From Xanthomonas translucens pv. translucens DSM 18974 (lineage in GTDB: Bacteria; Pseudomonadota; Gammaproteobacteria; Xanthomonadales; Xanthomonadaceae): a stretch of DNA of 43,393 nucleotides. Positions 30,601-36,387 of the stretch are shown here, one piece after another. Where the stretch lies: contig NZ_CAPJ01000222.1 in assembly GCF_000331775.1 (NCBI RefSeq), positions 1 through 43,393 of the forward strand, read 5' to 3'. The translations under genes were made by a program, and so were the position numbers. How positions within the stretch are numbered: position 1 is the stretch's first letter; each line of letters begins with the position of its first letter. Below the pieces are notes generated by a model. It was not told the DNA's origin. It did no database searches and was given only the letters and a program-made list of their open reading frames with translations.

Positions 30601-32567
30601 CGCAGTTGCCCGTCGGCGCTCAGCTGCAAGCCGCCGTCGGTCTTCAACGTGCCATCCAGCAGCGCGTTGCCGCCGGCCTGCAGCTGCGCGCTGGTTGCGT
30701 TGAGCGTGCCGGACTGGTGCAGATCGCCTGCGGCCTGCGCGGTCAGCGCGCCCTTCGCCGCCACCGCGCCGTCCAGCATGAGATCACCGCGGCTGCGCAG
30801 GCTGGTGCCGCCGCGCTGGCTGCCGAGTTCGCCGCTGCTGGCGAATTGCGCCGCGTCCACGCGCAATGCGTCGCTGGCGACCAGGCTGCCGCCGCTGCGG
30901 GTGGCGCCGCTGCTGGCGATGTCCGCGTTGCGGCCGGCATAGCTGCTGCCGGCGTTGGCGAAGGCGGCCGCGTCGATGCGCAGGTCGCGCCCGGCGTACA
31001 CGATGCCGGCGTTGTCCAGCGTACCGGCGGTCGCCAGGGCGAGGTCGCCGCTGGCGGACAGCACGCCTTTGGCGCCGTTGCCGATCGCCGCCGCCGTGAT
31101 GTCCACACGGCCGCCGGCGCTGAGCTGGCCGGCGTTGTCGAGGCGGCCGCCGGCCTGCAGCGCGGCGTCCTGCCAGGACTGCACCAACCCGGACAGGCGC
31201 ATGTCGCCATCGCTGCGCACGCCCAGGCCGGTGCCGGCATCGAGCGTTCCCGCCGCATCGATCCGCGCCGCCTGCACGTTCATCGCCCCGCCGCTCTGCA
31301 GCGTCCCGGCGTTCTGCAGCCAGCCGCCGCCGGCACGCAGCGCCACTGCACCGCCGGCGTAGGCCACGCCGCTACTGCGCAGGCTGCCGCTCGCGTCCAG
31401 GCGCAGCGTGCCGCTGCTGTACAACGTGCCGCCGGCGTCGAGTTCGGAGCCGAACAGGCTGATCGCGCCAGCGCTGCTGCGCCCGCGATGGTCGACGCTG
31501 CCGCTGGCGCGCGCGTCGAGCAGGCCGCTGGCGACGGTGTCGCCGCTCAGGCTCACTTGCGCGGCGCGCAGACGTATGCTGGCCTGCTGCGAGCCGAGCG
31601 TGCCCTGCTGGGTCAACGCGCCTGCGGCGCGCAGGTCCACGTCGTCGCGGGCGACCGTGGTGCCGCCCAGGCTCAGCTGGCCGGCGCTGTCGATCTGCAG
31701 GCTGCCGCTCTGCGCGGCCAGGGTGCCGCGGCTGACCACGCCGACGCCGGCTTCGGTGGCGATCAGGCGGATGCGGTCGGCGTACATGCCGCCGAGGTAG
31801 GCCACGTCGATGCCGATCGACGGCGCCGCGCCGTCGCTGCCCGGCAGCAGTTCCAGCAGCATGCCGTCGTAGCCGATGCGCTGCGTGCCGGTGCTGGCGA
31901 GCAGGTCCTTGGCCCACACCGAGCCGCTCACGCTGAGCTGGCGCGACAGCAGGTCCAGGCGATCGACGTTGTACGCGTCCAGGCCGTTGCTGCCGATGCT
32001 CAGTGCGCCGCCGGTGATGCTGAAACCGTTCAACGCACCGTCGCTGCCGAGTTGCGGCGTGCCGGTGGCCAGGGTGACCCGCGAGGCGTTGAGGAAGCCG
32101 CAGCCGTCGCAGCTGATGCCGTTCGGGTTGGCAATCACCAGTTGCGCCCTGGCGCCGGCGATTTCGGTATAGCCCTGCAGGCGGCTGGCGCTGGAGGTGA
32201 CTTCGTTGAGGATCAGCGTGGCCGCGCCGCTGTTTTTCAGGTTGTCGTTGCCGGCGATATAGCCGCCGAGTTCGGTCTTGGAGATGTTGCCGCTGTTGTT
32301 GAGGATCAGGCCGTTGCTGCCGACGTCGAAGCGCGAATAGCGGTTGTGCGAGACGCCGTGCGCGTTGGGGGCGACGATATCGACCACCGGCACGCCGTTG
32401 GCCGCGGCCTGCTGGCCGGGCTGTTGCCCGCCGGGATTGGCGACCGGCACGACCTGGGCGTAGAGCGGCAGCGAGGTCCAGGTGACGGTGCAGCACAGCA
32501 GCATCGCCAGTGCGCGCTTGCAGCGCTCGGCCATCGTGGTGCCCATGCCAGCGGAATCCTTGTCCAT
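18666..32567 (-). CDS. fhaB: FhaB/CdiA-like two-partner-secretion exoprotein, about 4633 residues
   Basis: Giant filamentous haemagglutinin/CdiA-type surface protein exported by the neighbouring FhaC. Start: ATG 32567 follows a GAGAGAG site; ATG 32573 and TTG 32600 are less likely. Residues 1-38 are a signal peptide (AMLLCCTVTWTSLPLYAQ). The two-partner-secretion domain has NEV at 121 and NPNGI at 147-151, followed by a CDGC pair. Residues about 400-1950 form six copies of a 258-260-residue repeat. A segment with LDQITQLTGRRYLGNY lies near residue 3130, then further haemagglutinin repeats. A pretoxin-like region (FNRQLHPDEVTWIRQNAPSF) is near 4350. The last about 155 residues (4480-4633) hold an Ala/Gly-rich hydrophobic stretch, then a lysine-rich tail EKKDKDKKK. 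Lower GC at this end suggests a swapped-in toxin domain. No VENN motif was seen. Adhesin-only function is the alternative. Confidence 0.88.
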   Translation of the reverse strand: MDKDSAGMGTTMAERCKRALAMLLCCTVTWTSLPLYAQVVPVANPGGQQPGQQAAANGVPVVDIVAPNAHGVSHNRYSRFDVGSNGLILNNSGNISKTELGGYIAGNDNLKNSGAATLILNEVTSSASRLQGYTEIAGARAQLVIANPNGISCDGCGFLNASRVTLATGTPQLGSDGALNGFSITGGALSIGSNGLDAYNVDRLDLLSRQLSVSGSVWAKDLLASTGTQRIGYDGMLLELLPGSDGAAPSIGIDVAYLGGMYADRIRLIATEAGVGVVSRGTLAAQSGSLQIDSAGQLSLGGTTVARDDVDLRAAGALTQQGTLGSQQASIRLRAAQVSLSGDTVASGLLDARASGSVDHRGRSSAGAISLFGSELDAGGTLYSSGTLRLDASGSLRSSGVAYAGGAVALRAGGGWLQNAGTLQSGGAMNVQAARIDAAGTLDAGTGLGVRSDGDMRLSGLVQSWQDAALQAGGRLDNAGQLSAGGRVDITAAAIGNGAKGVLSASGDLALATAGTLDNAGIVYAGRDLRIDAAAFANAGSSYAGRNADIASSGATRSGGSLVASDALRVDAAQFASSGELGSQRGGTSLRSRGDLMLDGAVAAKGALTAQAAGDLHQSGTLNATSAQLQAGGNALLDGTLKTDGGLQLSADGQLRSTATIVAGGDADLRTQGALLQAGQVQAGGALRLQGADIDQSGVLDAGTTLSLRSGNGMRLAGTLQARGDVSLDSAAALQNQAQVVAGGNLALAAGSLDNASGAALSASGDATIASVSALRNAGSVYADGALRLSAGSFAQTETGKAYGGASLDLAATDAVDNRGDLIGGGDVHIAAGSIASSGQLGSQHGQLALDSRGDLNLDGVVVAAGALRAAALGDLQQRGSLQAQSAQLQAGRDLTLAGTLRSATTLQLQAQRALRVDGQAVAGGDLGMRGDSVALGQDAVVQTATVLQLDAGTIDSRGALDAGTDLTLRSRGALSLSGIAQGGRDVALQADQSLDNQARVFAGRTLSLSAASATNRAQGELSAQAALDAHVQGALDNAGTLQAGQALSLTAGSLQQSGRAYAGDTLSVQVAGALDNRGDLIARHDVRVAAGSVASSGQLGSQDAQLLVDSRGDVLLDGSQIAATALRVQAVGDLQQRGTTQAQSLQLSAGRDLSVAGSLQSAANLQLQAQRALNLDGQAVAGGAAQLSAASIATGSNAVLQSTAAITLDGASIDSRGALDAGTDLRLRSQGQLTLAGIAQGGGDVVLEAGAALDNSAQVVAGRDLQVSAASAVNRASGTLAAADTLDLRVAGLLDNAGRLRGQTSLLLQAGSLQHSGELYAGQTLDLHSAGALDNRGTLIAGGDLRIDAGSLGNSGQIGSETGKVTLSSQGDMQLGGRVIAAQALSASALGDLQVDGALKAQSATLAAGRDLSVAGGAQTAAALELQAQRALRVDGQVLAGADLRLSGASIATGTAAVLQGAAAVTLQGGAIDSRGTLAAGTELTLRSDGALAIAGVAQATRDIALDAGAALSNAGQIVAGCDLSVAAHSIDNAASGTLAAQGAVQLSTPGTLSNAGSLQAGQAMTLDVGTLQHSGQAYTGDRLTLRASGAVDNQGELIARHDLQVDAASIASSGQLGSETGQVALTSQGDLRLGGTVAAATQLQAQAQGDLLQSGSLSAQALDLHGRDVTLAGQVTAAQALQVQAQRDLRLDGQASGQAASLSAGATLSTGSQAVLHSAGAIALTGARIDSQGALDAGTTLALTSSGDLALAGIVQAATTLKLSAGGALSNAAQVVAGTDLTLTAASVHNAANSLLAAQGDATLTVSGALDNAGALRARQRLQLDVGSLQQTGRSYGLQHLGLTASGAVDNRGDLIAGSALRVEAASVASSGQLGSESGDVALVSHGDLALGGTLAAAGAFSAQAGGALSQSGTLSAATTLQLQAHGDLTVAGSLSANQLTLTSDAALLQRGTVNGSNIALQAQRIDNAGQTLSSGNLSLHAGDIAIGVRSDGSLGSSGALDLRADRTLSASGKLIAAGNLTAQATQLNLAGSTTRVGGDASLTASNGLDHRGADLLAGGLLTVRAGGSFDNSTLNGVGGQLQAARLDLGAASLRNTGGTLVQSGSGQTRIAITGAFDNGNGKLATNGQDLNLSAASLNNAQGRIEHAGTGTATLSIGGAVANAGGRILSQGQLQLGANAGIDNQNGAIAAAGDAKLTAASLSNVGGSVSARGVNAQLGGALDNRSGVLQAAGGTLTVRADSLDNRSGTLQAVTNGGSGGDLRADIAHTLNNDGGLLGASNDATVGAENLSNSAGTLQAGRDLALTARGQLDNHQSGRIGSGRDLTVAVTGALLNSGGQLDSGNAMTVSGSRIDNSQGSIANNGGGLTQLSTGGELRNAGGSLGGRGRVVLNAASVVNSDGQLVAGGNFVANTNALDNQRGNVYAGNTFQLQRAGATLDNRNGTIKAEQAVRLSLQSLSNSGGRIGAGSSAGGAGDVVIDTVGFDGGGNILAQNLLDLTVRSDYTHTAGADITSNGDFRLNVGGNLVNASALKAARSLSVTANNISNRAGATMQAANTQLTTGGTIDNAGDISASNNLQLTAGSIYNTGSLVGGNVLVDTGTLVNGADLGSATDNAAYGSALIGATNGMTLLVRDQLLNRDAKIFSLGNIAIGGARDGSGTITSRTGVVNNLSGSIEADGSILIAANQINNTRRTVATAQHQLSASEQAAAGKPREDVRVGDSASSGGSDGGSQGDNGRCSSFFPINCSKKNSSGMDSGESGGGSGAPSNGRTGIWNSYQTTAEERITDASAEGRIVAGGNVALSGSVLNSASTIAAGGALLVNQRGVNGLADGMLTGGENIDNRALALGRTLLETTTDYKNGTSGTVTGTRQVSDSYVALSANMTGQGVSINGATINNGAVGSDGRSISGAAFNARQGTALSRRSAQSASGVGNKAVQAQTGKAAGGATVNNRIVSASIGPIRIDDEQGALVKSTETSAVDVHAQGVQAALTGSGDATRSQVQAGGAQAVLAGSNVAGQRQQIDPGTGTVPQVVGGIGAPLGNITLPIGGLYRLVGANGASVNALGRAANGLGGVNANRSAGPGRRYLIETDPRFVNYDNFISSDYLLDKLGVDPQWTQTRLGDGFYEQRLVLDQITQLTGRRYLGNYADGVAQYRALLDGAVAEAGALHLDVGVALTAEQVAALTHDIVWMVEQEYQGQKVLVPVVYLSSSTALTLRSDGALLASDNGDVSLNATAGLSNSGSISGVNVSATAGNLLNQGRIAGTGTVALQAKQDLLNLGGQIAGRNVLLSAGNDLLSTTRDALAGGDIRSGISADNTLLMNAGHDLTLTGTAVQAGGSAALQAGNNLVLQPTALRNESGLTRGGDATSLTVGQDLSLLAGNDLQLHGVAITAGGDAALQAGHDLSLTPATDANGKATVRTSIVTDGSLQLAAGHDITIRQAEVKAGGDLIAAAGHDLNVTSVLGESTTTTDHSRQGKTKVTTTTTTQDIDQQALSAGGNLILSAGNDVNLVAAKLDAGKGLAVVAGHDLNSTTLTTVDSSDTLETRKRFKQTTSTRDETVHGTDFTAGSDIALQAGHDVNLTAAQVYSETGGVAVTAGHDVNLLAAQEQHDAEQDMQKKKKGFLSSKTTTTHDEWHDSTAVATTLSGDSVQIAAGNNVLLQGAQVAGTGDVVLAAGNNLTLETVQNAHSEEHDKQVKKTGLYSGGGFSVTLGASKKTDTLDATEITNSGSLVGSTDGSVTMTAGNAVSITGSDVLSKTGTAIVGKGVTIAAAENRVDTVQTSKQQSAGISLGLTGGLVDAVQTAYGAVERGSEVEDDRLKALYAVKAGYSISDAAGLASNGLKGYNGEAVAGNTTKTGTASAGGAQGAANATGVSLRIGIGASSSSSKTTTHEETTGGSRILSDGNVTIAATGGDLNVIGSKIAGENVALAAANNLNLLSQQENNTTKSENKNAGGEIGFSVGATTGYYLTVSAGKGSAKGNSDLHTESVVTANGTLTLASGNDTTIKGAQAVGDKVLAKVGGNLLIQSEQDENDYKSKQQQASVTLATGSGSGGSYSQQKVNSSYTSVKEQTGIQAGDGGFDITVGGNTHLIGAAIASTADASRNHLSTDSLTVEDLKNESEYKSSGVSVAGGSGSSMVSVAAGTALSMLGNSSGNSSSTTKSDIAAGTVDVRNGDQTALAGLDRTASELQQSGLKDIFDQKKLAEQKELAAVAGEVGFRVAGDVASVMQRKAQADVLNAPDEETRKEAQSRLEAWSDGGTNKVLLHGLTGAAIAALGGESALQGMAAAAGAEAAKGAMSDYLVAHGITDKETYNALMELGSAAIGGLLGGQAGATTALSGDQFNRQLHPDEVTWIRQNAPSFALQEGISEEEAKRRLTVEAAARVDAVINGLIGNTNVDESAQKFLSTNTNQYAWGRAFQATDAEYNDFHLYGKDLASSPDNFLAVYNSLYQAGVRKDTLQYNYNSELLRFAGKSRGDAALVTSVGGVALAGATFGAGSLAFAALPEVAVVGARGAVTGAGTYTAGVAWSSVKESYSDGGSIISKFSEKFSWPKLAISSTIGATGGMATRQVLGWAGLPIGFMESIKTAGGFVIQTNKIAVSTSVKAAANAAADHYAEKKDKDKKK
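21463..22258 (-). repeat. fhaB segment duplicated in the orphan cassette
   Basis: Matches 17246-18040 at a constant offset of 4218 bases along nearly its whole length, in the same orientation. It codes for haemagglutinin repeats around FhaB residues 3438-3702. Recombination between the copies would delete about 4.2 kb, including the C-terminal toxin region and the candidate immunity gene. Confidence 0.9.
26800..31300 (-). repeat. Six tandem supra-repeats of about 777 bp inside fhaB
   Basis: The landmark encoding ASSGQLGS recurs on the plus coordinate at 26935, 27709, 28486, 29263, 30040 and 30820, giving spacings of 774, 777, 777, 777 and 780 bases, all whole codons. Each unit holds the same series of short strands (DNRGDLIA, DSRGDL, GDLQQRG, LQAQRAL). 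Copies are diverged rather than identical. The array forms part of the FhaB beta-helix shaft, and changes in copy number would alter shaft length without shifting frame. Confidence 0.85.
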
Positions 32568-32597
32568 CGCCATCTCTCTCTTCGCGCCACCGGCACT

Positions 32598-32636
32598 CAA
32601 AAAACAAAACCCGGTCCGCCCGACGGCGGCACGGGG
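32598..32636 (-). terminator. Terminator-like hairpin between fhaC and fhaB
   Basis: On the minus strand an inner CCGCC/GGCGG stem with loop GTCG, two mismatches and an outer four-pair GC stem are followed by TTTTGTTTTTT. It starts just after the fhaC stop and ends before the fhaB ribosome binding site. It could attenuate transcription into fhaB. Confidence 0.55.
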
Positions 32637-32637
32637 A

Positions 32638-34368
32638 TCAGAACTGATAGGTCACACGCACGCCGTAGGCCGGCTGCGCGGTATCGAAGTCGCGCGGCGC
32701 ATGCAGATCCCAGCCGGCGAAACCGTCCCAGCTGAGTCCGCCGCGCGCGCCACGCACGCCGGCGAAGGCGCCGACCAGGCTGCGTCCGCGCTGTGCGCTG
32801 GCGCTGGGTCCGCCGATGCGGCCGGCATCCACGCCCAGGTACGGGACGATGCCCAGGCGCTGTACCGGCAGGTTGAGCGTGTTGCGCCAGTACGCGCCGC
32901 GTTCGGCACCGAGGGTGCGTTCGCCATCGAAGCCGCGCACGCTGTAGCGCCCGCCGATGCTGATGAATTCCGAGCCGAGCAGCAGCTGCGAGGCGGTCTG
33001 CGCGTGCAGGCTGCTGTCCCAGCTGGCGGCCACGCTGCCGAGCTTGAACGGCAGCCCGGTGCTCACATCCAGGGTGGTGACGCCGTAGCGGAAACTGGGG
33101 AAGCCCACCGCCGGGTCGTAACCGCTCCATTGCCCGTCGAACCAGGGCGTGCCGCGACGGTGCGCCAGGCGCAGATCCAGCTGCATCGGTCCCAGGTAGC
33201 GGCGGTGGCTCAGATAGGCCTCGGCGCTGGTGGTGTGGCGGCGCTGGATGCCGATCTCGACGCCGTCCAGGTAACTGCGCGCCTCGCGCTTGGCCACCAC
33301 CACGCCGGCGGTGGTCTTGCTGCTGCCGTTGCGATGGATGACCCGCTGCAGGTCGAGCTGGGCGCTGTTGGACGCGCCACTGGACTGGAAACTCTGCAGA
33401 TAGCCGTCCACACGCTGGTGGTAGCGGTAGGACGACAGCGACAGCGCGAACGTCCACCAGCCCCACGGCACGCTGTAGCTGAGGCTGTTGCCGCGCGTGC
33501 CGCGCTCGGCGCCGCGATCCACCAGGTCGTGGTTGTAGCCGATCGACAGCAGGTCGTTGATGCCCAGCGGCGCGTCCAGCGCGACGTCGATGCCGCCCTG
33601 CGCGCGGCCGGTGGCGCGCACGCCGGAGTCGTCGGCGTTGAGCACGCTGCGCCAGCGCCGGCCCTGCTGCAGGGTGATCACCAGGTCCGATTCGCCGGGC
33701 TGCTCGCCAGGCGCGATGTCGATCTTGGCGTCCTGCGAGGGCACCCGCTTGAACTGCTCCACGGCCTGCTCGATCGCGCGCAGATCGACCAGGTCGCCCG
33801 GCCGCAGCGGCAATGCGTTGCGCCAGAACGCACGGCCGTCGGCCGCTTGCACGCGCACCTGGCGCAGCCGGCCGGGCATCAGTTCGAAACGCAGCTGGCC
33901 GCTGGACAGCGCCTGCTCGGGCACGCCGATGCGGGTGGTGACCAGGCCGCGCGCGACCAGTTGGTCGAGCGCGCGGCGGCGGATCAAATCGATGCCCTCG
34001 CGGCCGATGCAGCGGCCCTGGTACTGGCGCAAGTACAGCCACAGCCAGGCGAAGCGCGCGCCATCGGCACCGGCGCCGCCCAGCTGGATGCGCTGGATCG
34101 GGAAGCACAGGGTTTCGGTAGGCAGCGCGAGGCTGCGCATGTCGGCCGGCGCCGCCGGCTCGCGCGGGCCGGCGAACGGCGCCTGGCGGTCCTGCTCCTG
34201 CTTGCGCTGCACCTCTTCTGCCTGGCGCAACTGCTCCTGCCGGTCGAGCGTGGTCGGCTGCTCCTGGGCGCACACGGAAACGGCCAGGCACGCCAGCACG
34301 CCGACCGCCACGACCATCAGGCAACGTCTTTTCCTGGACACACTCACACGTTTTCCCCTGTCACGCAT
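32638..34368 (-). CDS. fhaC: FhaC/CdiB-like two-partner-secretion outer-membrane transporter
   Basis: Omp85-superfamily pore that exports FhaB. The chosen ATG at 34368 follows GGGGAG at good distance and gives 576 residues; a GTG seven codons on (after AGGGG) is an alternative. The signal peptide contains LMVVAVGVLACLAVSVCAQE. A charged Gln-rich helix follows, then two POTRA domains (LCFPIQRIQL; LPLRPGDLVDLRAIEQAVEQ) and the ShlB-type barrel. The Omp85 L6 motif is VRGF in YSVRGFDGERTLG, and the chain ends with the usual Phe (VRVTYQF). It lies 70 nt ahead of fhaB, so the order is transporter, exoprotein, immunity: the E. coli-type cdiBAI order rather than the Burkholderia type. Confidence 0.92.
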   Translation of the reverse strand: MRDRGKRVSVSRKRRCLMVVAVGVLACLAVSVCAQEQPTTLDRQEQLRQAEEVQRKQEQDRQAPFAGPREPAAPADMRSLALPTETLCFPIQRIQLGGAGADGARFAWLWLYLRQYQGRCIGREGIDLIRRRALDQLVARGLVTTRIGVPEQALSSGQLRFELMPGRLRQVRVQAADGRAFWRNALPLRPGDLVDLRAIEQAVEQFKRVPSQDAKIDIAPGEQPGESDLVITLQQGRRWRSVLNADDSGVRATGRAQGGIDVALDAPLGINDLLSIGYNHDLVDRGAERGTRGNSLSYSVPWGWWTFALSLSSYRYHQRVDGYLQSFQSSGASNSAQLDLQRVIHRNGSSKTTAGVVVAKREARSYLDGVEIGIQRRHTTSAEAYLSHRRYLGPMQLDLRLAHRRGTPWFDGQWSGYDPAVGFPSFRYGVTTLDVSTGLPFKLGSVAASWDSSLHAQTASQLLLGSEFISIGGRYSVRGFDGERTLGAERGAYWRNTLNLPVQRLGIVPYLGVDAGRIGGPSASAQRGRSLVGAFAGVRGARGGLSWDGFAGWDLHAPRDFDTAQPAYGVRVTYQF

Positions 34369-34723
34369 CCGGCGTCTCCCCGCTAGGTGCAGGGCATCGA
34401 TCGCATCCTTCCGAGTGCACTGCGCATCGCGCGCAGGCAGGGGACACTGTGGTGCACAGCACAGCAATCTCACAATCCGGAGCGCCCTGACGCCATGTCG
34501 GGAAATACCCTAGCGTTGGCGCGCTCCCATGAACTGGGTCGCGCTTTTAGTGGACCTTGCGCTCGCTTCTCATGCAGCAAGACGCCGGGCGCGTCCGCTT
34601 CGCTGCCAGCGTGGATGCGCGTGGCGGCAGCGGCAAGGCACGGCCGCTACGGCGGTGTGGCCCCGCGAGCGCCGCCGCAACCCGCTAAAATCGGTCGATT
34701 CCCCGCCTAGGTTCCCGCGCCCG
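34369..34723. other. Divergent intergenic region between fhaC and the acid phosphatase gene
   Basis: About 355 bp with no gene. It must hold the promoter of the fhaC-fhaB operon (minus) and that of the phosphatase-pyrF pair (plus). I saw no PIP box and no convincing -35/-10 pair. Confidence 0.5.
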
Positions 34724-35620
34724 ATGACACCGATCGCCCGCACCGCACTGGCCTGCGCCGTGCTCGCCCTGTCCGCCTGCAAGCCGCAGGCGCCGGCCAC
34801 CGATGCCGCGACACCGCCCACCGCCAAGAGCGCCGACGCCGCAGTAGCCGGCGACGACAACCTCAACGCGGTGCTGTGGATGCAGCGCTCGGCCGAGTAC
34901 CGGGCTGTCGCCGAGCAGACCTACCGCGCCGCCGCCGACCGCCTGGACGCGGCGCTGAAGGAGCCGAACTGGGACGCGCTGGTGCCGGAGGAGCGCGGCA
35001 ACGCCACGGCCGGGCTGAAGCCGGCGGTGGTGATGGACGTGGACGAAACCGTGCTGGACAACGCGCCGTACCAGGCGCGGCTGATCCGCAACGGCAAGGA
35101 ATACGACGAGGTCAGCTGGGACCGGTGGGTGGCCGAGAAGAAGGCCAAGCCGATCCCCGGCGTGGTCGATTTCGCCAAGGCGGCCAGCGCCAAGGGCATC
35201 ACCGTGCTGTACGTGTCCAACCGCGCGGTGCACCTGACCGACGCGACCCTGGCCAACCTGCGCAGCGCCGGCCTGCCGGTGGCCGACAACAGCGTGCTGC
35301 TGGGCCTGGGCACCGTGGTCAAGGGCTGCGAGCAGAACGGCGCGGAGAAGAACTGCCGGCGCAAGCTGGTCGGCCAGCAGTACCGCGTGCTGATGCAGTT
35401 CGGCGACCAGCTCGGCGATTTCGTGCAGGTCGTGGCCAACACCCCCGACGGCCGCGCGCAGCTGCTGCAGCAGTACCACGCCTGGTTCGGCGAGCGCTGG
35501 TGGATGCTGCCCAACCCCACGTACGGCGCCTGGGAACCGGCGCTGTTCAACAACGACGTCGCGCAACCGCGCGCCGCGCGCCACCAGGCCAAGCGCGACG
35601 CGCTGGAGCTGGCGCAGTGA
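34724..35620 (+). CDS. Class C acid phosphatase lipoprotein (HAD superfamily, e(P4)-like)
   Basis: Outer-membrane or periplasm-facing lipoprotein phosphatase of 298 residues, expected to release phosphate from nucleotides and other phosphomonoesters. Start ATG 34724 gives a clean lipoprotein signal with lipobox LSAC (Cys19); longer upstream frames lack one. The HAD motif I, DVDET at residues 105-109, has both catalytic aspartates (D105, D107). LYVSNRAV resembles motif II, and FGDQLGDF supplies the acidic motif near residue 226. [13 protein letters not shown] aromatics near the end ([14 protein letters not shown]) are typical of the class C family. The stop overlaps the GTG of pyrF by 4 nt, so the two are co-translated, a plausible link between nucleotide scavenging and pyrimidine synthesis. 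Confidence 0.9.
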   Translation: MTPIARTALACAVLALSACKPQAPATDAATPPTAKSADAAVAGDDNLNAVLWMQRSAEYRAVAEQTYRAAADRLDAALKEPNWDALVPEERGNATAGLKPAVVMDVDETVLDNAPYQARLIRNGKEYDEVSWDRWVAEKKAKPIPGVVDFAKAASAKGITVLYVSNRAVHLTDATLANLRSAGLPVADNSVLLGLGTVVKGCEQNGAEKNCRRKLVGQQYRVLMQFGDQLGDFVQVVANTPDGRAQLLQQYHAWFGERWWMLPNPTYGAWEPALFNNDVAQPRAARHQAKRDALELAQ

Positions 35621-36351
35621 GCCGCGCGCCGCTGGCGTTGGACGCGCGCGAACGGCTGATCTTCGCCCTGGACGTGCCCGGCCGCAGCGAGGCGCTGCAG
35701 TGGATCGAGCGGCTCGACGACGCGGTGGCGTTCTACAAGATCGGCATGGAGCTGCTGGCCTCCGGCGAGTACTTCGACGTGTTGGAGACGCTGGCCGCAC
35801 GCGGCAAGCGCGTGTTCGTGGACCTGAAGTTCTTCGACATCCCGGCCACCGTCGGCGGGGTGATCCGGCGCCTGTCGCAGTGGCCGGTGGACTACTGCAC
35901 GATCCACGGCTGGCACCCGGCGATGATGCAGGCCGCGGCCGCGGCCAACGGCGGCGACATGCGCCTGCTGGCGGTGACCGTGCTGACCTCGATGGGCCGC
36001 GCCGACCTGGCATCGATGGGCATCGACCGCGCACCGCAGGAGGTGGTGGTGGAGCGCGCCCTGGCCGCGCAGGCGGCGGGCATCGACGGGGTGATCGCCT
36101 CCGGCCAGGAAGCGGCGCCGATCCGCCGCGCCACCGGCGCCGGCTTCTCGATCGTGTGCCCGGGCATCCGCCCCGGCGGCCCGGTCGGCGACGACCAGCA
36201 GCGCACCGTCGGCGTGGCCCAGGCCTTCGCCGATGGCGCCGATGCGATCGTGGTCGGCCGCCCGATCCGCCAGGCCGCCGACCCGCGTGCCGCGGCCGAG
36301 GCGATCCAGCAAGAGATCGCCGCTACCCTTGCGAATGCGGCGGCGCGTTGA
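35617..36351 (+). CDS. pyrF: Orotidine 5'-phosphate decarboxylase
   Basis: Last step of UMP synthesis: decarboxylates OMP. The 244 residues form the expected TIM barrel: LIFALDVPG at the first strand, YKIGMELL with Lys41, and the catalytic DLKFFDIP with D69, K71 and D74. [19 protein letters not shown] and PGIRPGG follow. The phosphate-binding VVGRPI sits near the end. The start is GTG 35617, inside the phosphatase stop (GTGA). It is complete, with no unusual residues seen. A strong intrinsic terminator lies about 140 bp downstream. Confidence 0.95.
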   Translation: MSRAPLALDARERLIFALDVPGRSEALQWIERLDDAVAFYKIGMELLASGEYFDVLETLAARGKRVFVDLKFFDIPATVGGVIRRLSQWPVDYCTIHGWHPAMMQAAAAANGGDMRLLAVTVLTSMGRADLASMGIDRAPQEVVVERALAAQAAGIDGVIASGQEAAPIRRATGAGFSIVCPGIRPGGPVGDDQQRTVGVAQAFADGADAIVVGRPIRQAADPRAAAEAIQQEIAATLANAAAR

Positions 36352-36387
36352 TCGGCCAATAAATATCAAAGACTTAGCCAATAAAAC

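Noticed and set aside
26800..31300. Regularly spaced repeats considered as a CRISPR array
   Set aside because: The unit is 777 bp, coding throughout and diverged, with no short palindromic repeats or unique spacers; it is a protein repeat.
21477..32735. Very long plus-strand frames opposite fhaB (864, 779 and 1979 codons)
   Set aside because: They mirror the repetitive GC-rich fhaB coding strand. No start signals or family motifs are seen, and their repeats simply reflect the fhaB repeats.
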